A stretch of DNA of 64,000 nt. It comes from Desulfomonile tiedjei DSM 6799. Its GTDB lineage: Bacteria; Desulfobacterota; Desulfomonilia; Desulfomonilales; Desulfomonilaceae. The stretch lies in the NCBI RefSeq assembly GCF_000266945.1, contig NC_018025.1, positions 4,778,001 through 4,842,000 of the forward strand, given 5' to 3'. The first letter of the stretch is position 1; every line of letters starts with the position of its first letter. Below the pieces are notes generated by a model that did not search any database, had not been told where the DNA came from, and worked only from the letters and a program-made list of their open reading frames with translations. Of this stretch, positions 8,468-17,725 are shown in pieces. The position numbers and the translations under genes are program-made.

Positions 8468-9246
8468 TGTCCGGATTTTTGCAGAAAATTGTCAAAATCA
8501 AAGCCGAACGACTCGCGCTTCAAATCGCTCATGCAAATGCAGGAGCATTGGAGGCGCAAGCCAGGCTGGCATCTCCGCCGAAGGCATTTCTCGATGCTTT
8601 TAGAGGACCGGGAATACATATCATTGCTGAGATCAAAAGAGCATCGCCATCGAAAGGTTTGCTGAATGCTGACTTGGAACCCGCTAGCCTTGCTCGAACC
8701 TATGCATCAGGTGGGGCTTGTGCGATTTCGGTCCTTACAGAGGAAGACCATTTTCGCGGGAGTCTTTCAGACCTTAAGGAAGTTCGCAGAGCGGTCCCGC
8801 TGCCGATCCTCCGAAAGGATTTCATCCTGGAACCTTTCCAAATTTTTGAAGCTCGGCTTGCCGGAGCAGATTCTATTCTCCTTATTGCCGCCGTCCTGGA
8901 TGAAGGGACTTTGAAATCACTCATTGAGTTGAGCCGAAGCATGGCCATGGAACCGTTAGTGGAAATCCATGACAAATACGAACTCAGTATGGCACTTAAC
9001 GTCGGCGCCGGGTTGATCGGTATCAACAACCGCGATCTGAGGACGTTCGGGACCGATCTGAATGTTACCGTGAAACTCGCGGGCCTCATTCCAAGCGACA
9101 GAACAATCATATCGGAGAGTGGCATTCGCACTCACCAGGATATCTCACGTTTGCGGGACGCCGGGGTGCACGGTTTTCTTATAGGCGAAACGCTCGTGAA
9201 ATCCCCTGATCCGGAAGCCGCGCTTCAGGAGCTGTTACATGCTTGA
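8467..9246 (+). CDS. trpC: Indole-3-glycerol phosphate synthase (TrpC)
   Basis: A (beta/alpha)8-barrel enzyme of 259 residues that closes the indole ring from CdRP. Family motifs: IIAEIKRASPSKG near residue 54, SVLTEEDHFRGSLSDL, LPILRKDFILEPFQI with the catalytic Lys, LIGINNRDLRTFGTDL, and SESGIRT near the end. ATG 8467 overlaps the trpD stop (TGATG); an alternative GTG lies three bases upstream. It is a separate gene here, not fused to TrpF as in enterobacteria. It overlaps trpF by eight bases. Confidence 0.96.
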   Translation: MSGFLQKIVKIKAERLALQIAHANAGALEAQARLASPPKAFLDAFRGPGIHIIAEIKRASPSKGLLNADLEPASLARTYASGGACAISVLTEEDHFRGSLSDLKEVRRAVPLPILRKDFILEPFQIFEARLAGADSILLIAAVLDEGTLKSLIELSRSMAMEPLVEIHDKYELSMALNVGAGLIGINNRDLRTFGTDLNVTVKLAGLIPSDRTIISESGIRTHQDISRLRDAGVHGFLIGETLVKSPDPEAALQELLHA

Positions 9247-9889
9247 TACGCATGTCCGTGTGAAAATCTGCGGGATTACCCGTATTGAAGATGCGATTGC
9301 AGCGGTGAGATCCGGTGCTGATGCGTTGGGCTTCGTCTTTTATGCAGGGAGCCCGCGGTTCATTCATCCGGAAGATGCCCGCGATATCATCCGTCGGATG
9401 CCTCCGTTTGTTACGACGGTGGGCGTATTCGTCAATGAAGAACGAAACAGAATTGAAGCAATGAGCCGTACGTCCGGCATACACTCGATCCAATTGCATG
9501 GTTCAGAGCACCCCGAGGATTGCAGCGGTTTCGACAGGCCAGTCTTCAAGGCTCTGCGCGTGAGCGGACTGGAAAGTCTGGCTTCGATCCAACTCTATGA
9601 GACGGCTGGAATACTCCTGGACTCGGCAGTGCCCGGAACATGGGGTGGAACTGGAACCGTTCCGGACTGGAAATGTATTGGAGACTTTCTCGACAAAGAC
9701 ATTTCGGGAATACGAAAACGGTTGATTCTTGCCGGAGGATTGACTGCAGAGAACGTCAAAATGGCCGTCAAAATCGTTCGACCGTGGGCAGTCGATGTTT
9801 CCTCCGGAGTGGAATTCGAGCCGGGAATCAAGAATCACGAAAAAATGAAGGAGTTCACATATGCGGTGCACTGCGCAACCTGCGCTTGA
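9239..9889 (+). CDS. trpF: Phosphoribosylanthranilate isomerase (TrpF)
   Basis: Amadori isomerisation of phosphoribosylanthranilate to CdRP; 216 residues, a small TIM barrel. The N-terminal [12 protein letters not shown] contains the catalytic Cys; GVFVNEERN and [10 protein letters not shown] follow; [19 protein letters not shown] holds the catalytic Asp; [10 protein letters not shown] and [16 protein letters not shown] form the phosphate-binding end. The start overlaps trpC by eight bases and the 3' end overlaps trpB by 29 bases, indicating tight translational coupling. Confidence 0.96.
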   Translation: MLDTHVRVKICGITRIEDAIAAVRSGADALGFVFYAGSPRFIHPEDARDIIRRMPPFVTTVGVFVNEERNRIEAMSRTSGIHSIQLHGSEHPEDCSGFDRPVFKALRVSGLESLASIQLYETAGILLDSAVPGTWGGTGTVPDWKCIGDFLDKDISGIRKRLILAGGLTAENVKMAVKIVRPWAVDVSSGVEFEPGIKNHEKMKEFTYAVHCATCA

Positions 9890-11075
9890 TACAGTTCCCG
9901 ACATAAAGGGATATTATGGACAATTCGGAGGGCGCTTTGTCCCCGAGATTCTCATTACTCCACTTCTCGAGCTGGAAGAAGTCTTTCTCGACATAGTTCA
10001 TTCGCCTGATTTCTCACAAAGACTGATTCGATTACTGGAGACCTATGCGGGCAGGGAAACGCCTTTATTCCAGGCCTCACGTTTGGCCGCGAAGTGGGGA
10101 AAAGCAAAACTCTACTTGAAACGCGAAGATCTCCTGCATACCGGGGCTCATAAAATCAACAATACGCTCGGTCAGGCGCTTCTCGCACGGCACATGGGGA
10201 AGCGCAACGTGATAGCTGAAACCGGCGCAGGCCAGCATGGTGTCGCAACTGCCGCTGCTGCTGCTCTCCTTGGACTGGAATGTAAGGTGTTCATGGGGGA
10301 GGAGGATATTCGCAGGCAGGCGCCGAATGTTTTCCGTATGAAGCTCATGGGCGCTGAGGTGATTCCGGTCGCCTCAGGAACGGCAACACTCAAGGATGCC
10401 ATGAATGAAGCAATGCGGCACTGGGCCACGTATATCAGAGATACGTTTTACGTCATCGGGTCCGTAGCCGGGCCGCATCCATATCCGCTCATGGTGAGAC
10501 ATTTTCAATCCGTTATAGGCCAGGAAACCCGGCGGCAAATACTCAGGGCTGAAGGCAGGCTGCCCGACAAAATCGTTGCATGCGTCGGTGGAGGAAGCAA
10601 CGCGGCGGGAATGTTCCATGCATTCCTGGAGGATGAGAGCGTAAAACTGATCGGAGTGGAAGCTGGCGGTCTGGGAATAGAATCCGGCAAACACGGAGCT
10701 ACAATCTGCGCGGGCGAGCCAGGGGTGTTTCACGGTTCGCGATCTTACGTGCTCCAGGACGAAAACGGTCAGATCAAGGAAGCTCATTCCATTTCGGCAG
10801 GGCTGGACTATCCGGGCGTGGGGCCGGAGCACTCGTTCCTCGCATCCAAGGGACGAGTCAAATACGTTCCTATCAATGATGACGAAGCCCTGGAAGCATT
10901 CAGTGAGCTCTGCAAGACAGAAGGGATCATTCCCGCGCTGGAATCGTCCCATGCTTTGGCCCAGGCAAAGAAAGAAATGGCGCTGATGCAAAGTGGCGAG
11001 ATCTGTGTCGTGAATTTATCCGGCAGGGGTGACAAGGACATGCCCATAATCGAAAAAGTGCTGGCAGGTGACTGA
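9861..11075 (+). CDS. trpB: Tryptophan synthase beta chain (TrpB)
   Basis: PLP enzyme that condenses indole with serine. The 404 residues show [15 protein letters not shown] at the N-terminus, the PLP lysine in [35 protein letters not shown], the phosphate-binding [15 protein letters not shown], and [13 protein letters not shown], all typical of the TrpB1 class that pairs with TrpA. The C-terminal [12 protein letters not shown] is also conserved. The start lies inside the end of trpF. The first dozen residues vary in the family, so the exact start is less certain. Confidence 0.97.
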   Translation: MRCTAQPALDTVPDIKGYYGQFGGRFVPEILITPLLELEEVFLDIVHSPDFSQRLIRLLETYAGRETPLFQASRLAAKWGKAKLYLKREDLLHTGAHKINNTLGQALLARHMGKRNVIAETGAGQHGVATAAAAALLGLECKVFMGEEDIRRQAPNVFRMKLMGAEVIPVASGTATLKDAMNEAMRHWATYIRDTFYVIGSVAGPHPYPLMVRHFQSVIGQETRRQILRAEGRLPDKIVACVGGGSNAAGMFHAFLEDESVKLIGVEAGGLGIESGKHGATICAGEPGVFHGSRSYVLQDENGQIKEAHSISAGLDYPGVGPEHSFLASKGRVKYVPINDDEALEAFSELCKTEGIIPALESSHALAQAKKEMALMQSGEICVVNLSGRGDKDMPIIEKVLAGD

Positions 11076-11076
11076 A

Positions 11077-11856
11077 ATGAAAAGAATTGCAGAAACGTTC
11101 GAAAATCTCCGCAATCAGGATAAGACCGCATTCATCCCGTTTTCCGTTGCAGGCTTTCCGGATGTGAATGCGTCGCTGGAAATATTCCTGAAATTGGCCG
11201 AAGCGGGCAATGTCGTGGAGTTCGGATTTCCCTTCTCAGACCCGACAGCAGATGGACCTGTGATCCAGCAGGCCGCACACACCGCAATCCAAAACGGGAT
11301 GAATATGGATGCGGCTTTTGAAATGATCCGAAAGATCCGAACTAGAACGGACACCCCGATTATCTTCTTCAGCTATTTCAATCCCATACACAAGTACGGT
11401 CCTGCACGGTTTGCAGCAACTGCAGCAGAGTGCGGCGTTGACGGTGTCCTCGTGGTGGACCTTCCTATGGAAGAATCTCATTTCCTCAAGCCTCAAACCG
11501 ATGCCGCAGGAATTGCCTGGATCAACCTGGCCACACCGACGACTCCGGAAGCTCGCATTCAAGATATGAACCATAACGGTTCGGGGTTTCTGTATTACGT
11601 CTCCAGGACCGGAGTGACCGGTGCAAATGGCGGGCTTCCCACAGATCTTGCACAGCAATGCAGCAAACTCCGCGTATTGTCTGAACTCCCCGTGGCAGTC
11701 GGGTTCGGCATAGCAACTCCTGAAGATGCAGCAAACCTGCGGGGACACGCGGACGGCGTAGTCGTCGGAAGCGCTATCGTTTCCCACGTTGCAACCAAGG
11801 GAATCGGCACAGAATTGGATTCGTGGCTGAAAACGATGACGGATAGTTTAGCGTGA
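11077..11856 (+). CDS. trpA: Tryptophan synthase alpha chain (TrpA)
   Basis: Cleaves indole-3-glycerol phosphate and passes indole to TrpB. ATG 11077 (259 residues) has AGGTG seven bases upstream; a GTG at 11068 in the same frame is the alternative. Motifs: FIPFSVAGFPD, VVEFGFPFSDPTADGPVIQ with the catalytic Glu and Asp, FFSYFNPIHKYG, GVLVVDLPMEES, and VSRTGVTGA. It is the last gene of the trp operon; the stop of trpB lies one base before it. Beyond it come repeats and the convergent nth gene. Confidence 0.96.
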   Translation: MKRIAETFENLRNQDKTAFIPFSVAGFPDVNASLEIFLKLAEAGNVVEFGFPFSDPTADGPVIQQAAHTAIQNGMNMDAAFEMIRKIRTRTDTPIIFFSYFNPIHKYGPARFAATAAECGVDGVLVVDLPMEESHFLKPQTDAAGIAWINLATPTTPEARIQDMNHNGSGFLYYVSRTGVTGANGGLPTDLAQQCSKLRVLSELPVAVGFGIATPEDAANLRGHADGVVVGSAIVSHVATKGIGTELDSWLKTMTDSLA

Positions 11857-12300
11857 AGATAAAGAATGAAGAATTGGGGAGGAACTTCGTGTAATCCCGC
11901 TTCAGCGGGACTCCCCAACCCCCATCTCAAGAACTTTCAGCTTTCTCCGGACTTGACTATTCATCGCTCGAGGGGAGAGGAAATTCCGAGCCCCAAAGGG
12001 GCGATCCAATCGTAGTCCCGCGGGACGCGGGATGCAACCCGTGGAGCAGCACGTCCGTAATTCCTCGTGGACGACCCTGAAGGGGTCTCTGCAAAAAACA
12101 TCCATGATTCCAAAATCTTATTGGGCAACCCCTTCAGGGTCCGTACGATCCAAGGTTTTGTCTTACCGTGGGTTTGCACCCACGGCTACCTTAGGGCTAC
12201 CCTTTCACGGCATGGATAAAACGCACCATGCAACTGCAAAGTTATCAATAATTCTCCTCTAAGAGAAATCCTCCCCCCTCTCTCAAAAAGGGGGCAGATA
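11857..12300. repeat. Dispersed GC-rich palindromic repeats (family 2)
   Basis: No gene here. It holds several short palindromes: AGTCCCGCGGGACGCGGGATGC and CCCCTTCAGGGTCCG, and GTGGGTTTGCACCCACGGCTAC. The last two recur in the same order at 14460-14530, and CCACGGGTGCAACCCGTGG-type stems recur at 14358-14378, so this is one repeated family. The stretch 12263-12300 (CCCCCTCTCTCAAAAAGGGGG) resembles the one at 36370-36400. Confidence 0.7.
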
Positions 12301-12325
12301 CCAATGTGCTTTCAAAGCGGTAATA

Positions 12326-12487
12326 TCTGGGAACCTTTTTTTGTAAAAAGATTCCCGAACCCTCCAAAAAACTTTTAGCACTCGCCCAAGCCCATAGTTT
12401 TTCGACAGAAAAACCATGGGCTTGGGCGAATATTAAAAGTTCTTGGGAAGGGTCTGGGAAACACTTCTTACAAGAAGGGTTTCCCAG
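12326..12487. repeat. Three-hairpin nested repeat (family 3), copy 1
   Basis: Three stems in order: 12328-12355 (GGGAACCTTTTT paired with AAAAAGATTCCC), a central stem 12383-12428 (CGCCCAAGCCCAT and a GTTTTTC section paired with GAAAAAC and ATGGGCTTGGGCG), and 12453-12487 (CTGGGAAAC...GTTTCCCAG). AACTTTTA and TAAAAGTT (12371-12378 and 12433-12440) pair outside the central stem. The same architecture in the reverse order is found at 19776-19935 with a different central stem sequence. It lies between convergent trpA and nth and could also end their transcripts. Confidence 0.8.
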
Positions 12488-12522
12488 GTTTTTATCTCTT
12501 TGAATGCAAATCTCCTCAAAAA

Positions 12523-13191
12523 TCATCTGTGTTGGGTGACGCCGATTTGATTGCAGCACACCAGAACCGGACATTTGGAGCAGAAAGGAGAGATGGGGCG
12601 GCAGATATTCTGGCCCCAGGTCACGAGCAGGTCATTGTACTCGATCCAGTATTCTGCAGGCAGCTTGGCTCTAAGCGCCATTTCTGTCTGTTCGGGTGTC
12701 TTGGTGCTCACGTACCCGAGTCGATTGCTCACCCGGTGCACATGAGTGTCCACGCAGATTCCCTGTTGACCGAACCCCAAAGTGATCACCAGGTTGGCAG
12801 TTTTCCTGCCCACCCCTTTGATGGTAAGCAATTCGTCCAGGTCGTCAGGAACTTTACCGCCATACTTTTGCAGCAAATCCCGGGCGAGCTGCCTGAGATT
12901 CCTGGCCTTGGTTCTATAGAAACCCACGGGGAAGATGAGCTTCTCGATCTCTTCTTCCGGCAGATCGGCAAGCGCTTCAGGAGTGCTCGCCACAGCTAGG
13001 AGTCTCCGTGAAGCAACTCTGGTAACATCGTCTTTTGTACGGAGAGAAAGGACTGTACTCACGAGAACGTCGAATGGATCGCGCCTCTTCCGTGATATCT
13101 CGGTAACGATTGGTACGGCAAGGGACTCTACAGAGCGTCTCAAAATATCTACTACTCTGTGGATGTCGCAATTGTCTCTCAACCCGTTCAA
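12523..13191 (-). CDS. nth: Endonuclease III (DNA glycosylase/AP lyase)
   Basis: Base-excision repair enzyme that removes oxidised pyrimidines and nicks the abasic site. Its 222 residues contain the helix-hairpin-helix LLTIKGVGRKTANLV with the catalytic Lys, the catalytic Asp in CVDTHVHRVSNR, and a C-terminal [4Fe-4S] loop CRPISPFCSKCPVLVC. The start is probably TTG 13191, overlapping the trpS stop, with AGGAA seven bases upstream. It forms an operon with trpS, which lies directly upstream. The last residues run close to the repeat region. Confidence 0.94.
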   Translation of the reverse strand: MNGLRDNCDIHRVVDILRRSVESLAVPIVTEISRKRRDPFDVLVSTVLSLRTKDDVTRVASRRLLAVASTPEALADLPEEEIEKLIFPVGFYRTKARNLRQLARDLLQKYGGKVPDDLDELLTIKGVGRKTANLVITLGFGQQGICVDTHVHRVSNRLGYVSTKTPEQTEMALRAKLPAEYWIEYNDLLVTWGQNICRPISPFCSKCPVLVCCNQIGVTQHR

Positions 13192-14153
13192 TAGCGTGTT
13201 CCTACGCGTTGTCGCACGAGTTCCAGGGTTTTCTCACCGATGTTTCTGGCCTTTTCGGCTCCCATAGCCAGTACTTTCCGGATATAGGTCTCATCTGCAA
13301 GCAGTTCCGCTCGTTTTTCTCTGGAATCCTTGAAATAGTCCCACAAGATTCCTACCAGCTCTTTTTTCAAGGTCCCGTACGCGGCCCCACCCTCGATATA
13401 GAGACGGTGCACCTCTTCCACCCTGGAGCGTGGAGCGAAATGTCGATAAATCTGAAACAGATTGCAGGTTTCGGGATTCTTCGGCTGATCCACCGGAGTA
13501 GAATCCGTCGTGATACTCATTACTTTTTTCCGAAGCTCTTTTTCGTCCAGGAAAATCTCGATGGTATTGCCATAGGATTTGGACATTTTCTGTCCGTCCA
13601 CCCCTGGAATCGTTGCAATATCGTCGCTGATTTCGCCTTCCGGAATTACGAATGTATCGCCGTACGTGTAGTTGAACTTCAGAGCGATATCCCGGGTAAC
13701 CTCTATGTGCTGCTTTTGATCCTTTCCCACAGGGACGAGATTCGACTGATAGAGTAGTATGTCTGCAGCCATGAGAACCGGATATGCAAACAGTCCATGA
13801 TTGGGGCTGATTCCCTTGGCGATCTTATCCTTGTAAGAATGACATCGCTCAAGCAATCCCATGGGGGTTATACAGGTGAGTATCCAGGCGAGTTCGGTCA
13901 CCTCCGGTACATCGGATTGCACCCAAAAAACGCAGCGATTCGGATCGAGCCCAAGAGCGAGAAAATCCGCGGCCGCCTCCAGGGTACCACGGGCAAGCTT
14001 GTCCGGTTCCGCCACACTGGTCAGGGCGTGGAAGTTCACGATAAACACGAACAGCTCCGCTCTGTCCATGTACGACAGCATGGGTTTCATCATGCCCAGA
14101 TAATTTCCCAGGTGCAGGGACCCGCTGGGCTGAATGCCTGATAAGACTCTCAA
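13188..14153 (-). CDS. trpS: Tryptophanyl-tRNA synthetase
   Basis: Class I synthetase charging tRNA-Trp; 321 residues from the start chosen here. The HIGH-type motif is GSLHLGNYLG and the KMSKS motif is GQKMSKSYGNT. The open frame extends to a GTG at 14198, but TTG 14153 has AAGGAG six bases upstream and gives the typical N-terminus (M)RVLSGIQPSG, so I take TTG as the start. It is followed by nth with a four-base overlap. Its position opposite the trp operon is convergent, with trpA and nth facing each other across the repeats. Confidence 0.95.
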   Translation of the reverse strand: MRVLSGIQPSGSLHLGNYLGMMKPMLSYMDRAELFVFIVNFHALTSVAEPDKLARGTLEAAADFLALGLDPNRCVFWVQSDVPEVTELAWILTCITPMGLLERCHSYKDKIAKGISPNHGLFAYPVLMAADILLYQSNLVPVGKDQKQHIEVTRDIALKFNYTYGDTFVIPEGEISDDIATIPGVDGQKMSKSYGNTIEIFLDEKELRKKVMSITTDSTPVDQPKNPETCNLFQIYRHFAPRSRVEEVHRLYIEGGAAYGTLKKELVGILWDYFKDSREKRAELLADETYIRKVLAMGAEKARNIGEKTLELVRQRVGTRY

Positions 14154-14198
14154 GGGAGACTCCTTTTCGATGCATTGTGATTGCTGGATATGGAGCAC

Positions 14199-14687
14199 GC
14201 AACACTACAACAGGCACGAGTTCCAACAGTGTAAGATGCACCAGTTGACGTTCACGGTCAATGGTCTTGCACCCGATGCCCGGTTTTTGAGGGCGACCAT
14301 TCAGTTATGAGGGGGCACTAAGCATTCTGCGCTCTGGAAGGGCGGCCCAATAGTAGCCACGGGTGCAACCCGTGGACAGCGGCACGCCCATAAGCATGGT
14401 CCAACGACCCCTAGAAGGGGTCGACCAACAAGACAATAACGCTCAAATGTCGTTGGTGGACCCCTTCAGGGTCTTGAAGACAAGGGACTTGCCACACTGC
14501 TTCCGTGGGTTTTGCACCCACGGCTACTGTTGGGCAGCCCCTATGGGGCTGTAGAAAGCTCTTCCACGCGCAACTGAATAAATGCCTTTTGAGGAACAAG
14601 CACGTAAAGATTCAATGAGAAAACTATTCTCCCTGGAGGAGTCATAGGTTATTATGCCACGGGCGTCAGCATTCTTCCGAGGCAATC
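14199..14687. repeat. Repeat-rich spacer upstream of livM (family 2)
   Basis: No credible gene. The part from 14336 to 14555 is a second copy of the family at 11990-12215: GGGCGGCCCAATAGTAGCC, GGGTGCAACCCGTGGA, CCCCTTCAGGGTC, GTGGGTTTTGCACCCACGGCTAC and GCAGCCCCTATGGGGCTG occur in the same order. A truncated third copy (GGGCTGCCCAATAGTAGCC) begins at 31895. The promoter of livM should lie near the end of this region. Confidence 0.65.
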
Positions 14688-15749
14688 TTGAACTCCATGA
14701 TATCGCGCGATCGCATACTCACGTTTCTCGCTCTTGGCCTGTTCTTTGTATTTCTCTACATTGCAGATAACCATTTCGATGAATACTCGATTCGCATACT
14801 CATAAATATCGCTATCTTCATCATCGTAGCAGTCAGTTACAATCTCATAAATGGAATTACGGGACAATTTTCGCTCCAGCCGAACGCGTTCCTGGCCGTC
14901 GGCGCGTACACCAGCGCTCTCCTTACACTTACGCCCGAAGAAAAGCTGAGGAGCTTCATCCTCGAACCCCTTATCTGGCCGCTTTCAGAGATAAGCACCT
15001 CGTTTCCCGTTTCCCTCCTTATCGCGGGACTTGTCACCGCATTGGTCGCGTTTCTTCTTGCAGTGCCGGTTTTCCGGGTACGCGGAGATTATCTCGCGAT
15101 AGTAACCCTCGGATTTGGTGAAGTGCTCCAGGTAATTGCGAATAATCTTGTTCCCGTGACAAACGGACCTCTCGGGTTGAAAGGTCTCACGCCGTACACA
15201 AATCTCTGGTGGAGCTGGGGACTGTGCATCTTCACGATTCTTTGCACCGTGCGGCTCGTGAATTCTTCGTACGGCCGGGCAATGAAGGCATTGCGGGAAG
15301 ATGAAACCGCAGCTCAGGCCATGGGGATAAATGCGTTCTGGACCAAGACGCTGGCATTCGTTTTCAGCGCGTTTTTCGAGGGTATTGCAGGGGGACTCCT
15401 GGCGCATCTTATCACTACCATTTCGCCTTCTCTGTTCACTTTTATGCTCACGTTCCATCTCTTGATCATGATCGTAATCGGGGGGCTGGGCAGCACTACG
15501 GGAGCCGTGATTGGCGCCGCGCTTATTACCTGGGGCGGTGAGGTCCTGAGATTCGTGGAAGAGCCCATGACCATATTCGGTCACTACTATGAAGGGGTGC
15601 CCGGCATGCGCATGGTGATCTTTTCCATCCTGCTGATTTTCGTAATGTTGTTTGCGAGAAGCGGCATCATGGGACACCGCGAGTTTTCCTGGCAGTGGCT
15701 GATAGATAATCTGAAAAGGCTTGCAGGAACGATCCGGGGCAAGGCATGA
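14688..15749 (+). CDS. livM: Branched-chain amino acid ABC transporter permease (LivM-type)
   Basis: Inner-membrane permease of 353 residues with about nine or ten hydrophobic segments. Family signatures: NLINGITGQFSLQPNAFLAVGAYTSA-like sequence near residue 53, FRVRGDYLAIVTLGFGEVLQVI, and the cytoplasmic EAA-like stretch FSAFFEGIAGGLLAHL. TTG 14688 is preferred as start because GAGG sits five bases upstream; an ATG nine bases later has no ribosome site. It overlaps livG by four bases. The usual partner permease livH and a periplasmic binding protein are absent; upstream lies only repeat DNA. Substrate (Leu/Ile/Val, urea, aromatic acids or other) cannot be told. Confidence 0.9.
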   Translation: MNSMISRDRILTFLALGLFFVFLYIADNHFDEYSIRILINIAIFIIVAVSYNLINGITGQFSLQPNAFLAVGAYTSALLTLTPEEKLRSFILEPLIWPLSEISTSFPVSLLIAGLVTALVAFLLAVPVFRVRGDYLAIVTLGFGEVLQVIANNLVPVTNGPLGLKGLTPYTNLWWSWGLCIFTILCTVRLVNSSYGRAMKALREDETAAQAMGINAFWTKTLAFVFSAFFEGIAGGLLAHLITTISPSLFTFMLTFHLLIMIVIGGLGSTTGAVIGAALITWGGEVLRFVEEPMTIFGHYYEGVPGMRMVIFSILLIFVMLFARSGIMGHREFSWQWLIDNLKRLAGTIRGKA

Positions 15750-16513
15750 CAGATAGGCTTTTCAGCATAGATGGATTGACCGTCGTGTTCGGTGGACTGT
15801 CAGCATTGCACCAGTTGAATATCGAGATCGGTCAGGGCGAGATTATCGGACTTATCGGGCCGAACGGAGCAGGAAAGACCACCGCATTCAATGCCATCAC
15901 AGGGCTCGTGAGACCGACTTCCGGGAGAGTGACACTTCGAAATACCGACATAACAGGATGGGCTCCGGCCCGGGTAGCCAGATTCGGAATAGCCCGCACG
16001 TTCCAGAACATCAGGCTGTATGAGGACATGCCTGTACGAGAAAATGTGATGGTCGCTGCACATGCATCCATACGGTACAATTTTCTTGAAGCGGTTTCCG
16101 GGCTCGGTCGATTTCGTAGTGATGAACGACGAGTATACGATCAGGCCGACAACCTGCTGGAACTCATGGGACTGACAGAATTCGCGAACGAAAAGGCTCG
16201 GGCGCTTCCCTATGGCAGCCAGAGAAAATTGGAAGTCGCCCGAGCACTTGCACTGAAACCCGTGCTTCTCCTCCTGGATGAACCGGTCGCAGGAATGAAC
16301 CCGAGAGAAACCATCGAATTCAGTCAACTCCTCAGGAAGATCAGGGATGACCTGCATCTGACAATAGTGCTGATCGAGCACGACATGGGATTCGTGATGG
16401 ATATTTGTACAAAGATTCGCGTCATTGATCACGGCGTCCCCATTGCCTGGGGGACTCCGAAAGAGATCCAGAACGATCCCAAAGTGATCGCCGCTTATCT
16501 CGGCGAAGGGTAG
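15746..16513 (+). CDS. livG: Branched-chain amino acid ABC transporter ATPase (LivG-type)
   Basis: ABC ATPase of 255 residues. Walker A GPNGAGKTT near residue 37, the LivG-typical FGIARTFQNIRLYEDMPVRENV, signature region LPYGSQRKLEVARALA, and Walker B LLLLDEPVAGMNPRE followed by IVLIEHDMGFVM. The C-terminal PKVIAAYLGEG is typical of LivG. The ATG overlaps the livM stop by four bases. It should power transport together with LivF and LivM at the inner face of the membrane. Confidence 0.94.
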   Translation: MTDRLFSIDGLTVVFGGLSALHQLNIEIGQGEIIGLIGPNGAGKTTAFNAITGLVRPTSGRVTLRNTDITGWAPARVARFGIARTFQNIRLYEDMPVRENVMVAAHASIRYNFLEAVSGLGRFRSDERRVYDQADNLLELMGLTEFANEKARALPYGSQRKLEVARALALKPVLLLLDEPVAGMNPRETIEFSQLLRKIRDDLHLTIVLIEHDMGFVMDICTKIRVIDHGVPIAWGTPKEIQNDPKVIAAYLGEG

Positions 16514-16524
16514 GCCTATAATTC

Positions 16525-17253
16525 ATGTTGGATATTCGAGACCTGCACGTTCATTACGATGGAATTCACGCACTCAAAGGAGTGTCCCTTCATGTGGAGG
16601 AAAAGCGAATCGTAACGCTCCTTGGGGCAAACGGAGCAGGCAAGAGCACAACAGTGAGGGCAATTTCGGGCATCGTTCCCGCCAGTTCCGGTGAAATACT
16701 TTTTCAGGGCATGCCGGTAAACAAGAAACCTGCCCATCTGATCCAACGGCAAGGACTTGTTCACGTTCCGGAAGGCCGCAAGGTCTTTGCCAACCTGACT
16801 GTACGCGAGAACCTCATGATGGGCGCGTACAACAACAGGGACAAAGCCGAAGTCAACCAGGTCATGGACATGGTTTTGACCAAATTTCCGATACTCAAAG
16901 AAAGAACCGCACAACTGGGGGGGACTCTCTCCGGTGGAGAGCAGCAGAAGCTGACAGTAGGCAGAGCCATGATGTCGAAACCGCGTCTGCTCATTATGGA
17001 TGAGCCGTCACTGGGCCTGGCTCCTATGGTGGTTGCAGAAGTGTTTCGGATAATCGAGGAGATCAGGAGTGAGGGTGTCACGGTTTTCCTTATCGAACAA
17101 AACGCGAACGCAGCCCTCAAGATTGCCGATTATGCCTATCTTCTGGAGACCGGGCGCATCGTGTTGGAAGGCACCGGAGAAAAGCTCCTGAACAATCCTA
17201 AAATCAAACAAGCCTACCTTGGTGAGAGTCTCGAGACTGCTTTTCAAGATTGA
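16525..17253 (+). CDS. livF: Branched-chain amino acid ABC transporter ATPase (LivF-type)
   Basis: Second ABC ATPase of the transporter, 242 residues. Walker A GANGAGKSTT near residue 35, signature LSGGEQQKLTVGRAMM, Walker B LLIMDEPSLGLAP, and the LivF-type end IKQAYLGES. It follows livG after an 11-base gap. As in other Liv systems LivG and LivF are expected to form a heterodimer. It is the last gene of the cluster; a palindrome at 17371-17396 may end the transcript. Confidence 0.94.
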   Translation: MLDIRDLHVHYDGIHALKGVSLHVEEKRIVTLLGANGAGKSTTVRAISGIVPASSGEILFQGMPVNKKPAHLIQRQGLVHVPEGRKVFANLTVRENLMMGAYNNRDKAEVNQVMDMVLTKFPILKERTAQLGGTLSGGEQQKLTVGRAMMSKPRLLIMDEPSLGLAPMVVAEVFRIIEEIRSEGVTVFLIEQNANAALKIADYAYLLETGRIVLEGTGEKLLNNPKIKQAYLGESLETAFQD

Positions 17254-17725
17254 TAAAGCAAAACTTCAAGAAATATTGAGAAGTCACTTGACTCCACGCG
17301 CGGGTAATGGTAGGGAAGGGCCCGGCCTCAACCTCGGGGGAGGGAGGGGCCCTTGACCGGCAAACCGGGGGTGAGGATTGAGCAATCCTCGCCACCGGTT
17401 TCATTTTGCACGGCCTACAGAGACTCTCCAGATCGATTCACCCGCAGCCGTAAACAGAATCGTCCGAACCCGCAGACAACAAGGCCCTTTACACAAGAGA
17501 ATTCATGCCTTATATAGATGCTTCATATTGTTAATCGGGGGATCCGTTTTCGATCACATAAAGCGATTGTTTCTCGCATCGTATGCAGCCGGATGAGACC
17601 GCCAGGAGGTGTTTTACTCCGCATTCATAGAATGCCGGACTGCAACCATCGAATTTCGGATTTACCTATAACCCCGTCAGAAATTGTCGGGCCCCAGCCG
17701 GGTGATGATTTCAAAGAGAGATATT
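17254..17725. other. Intergenic region between livF and lepB
   Basis: No convincing gene. It contains a palindrome at 17371-17396, GGTGAGGATTGAGC followed by AATCCTCGCCACC, with T-rich sequence after it (possible terminator for livF), and a G/C-rich stretch 17310-17350. The lepB promoter should be within the last 150 bases but I cannot point to it. Confidence 0.45.

Noticed and set aside
11857-12522. CRISPR array
   Set aside because: Repeats are palindromic and of unlike length without regular spacers; no cas genes in the window.
14652-14867. 71-codon minus-strand frame over the start of livM
   Set aside because: Mostly antisense to the membrane helices of livM; a shadow frame.
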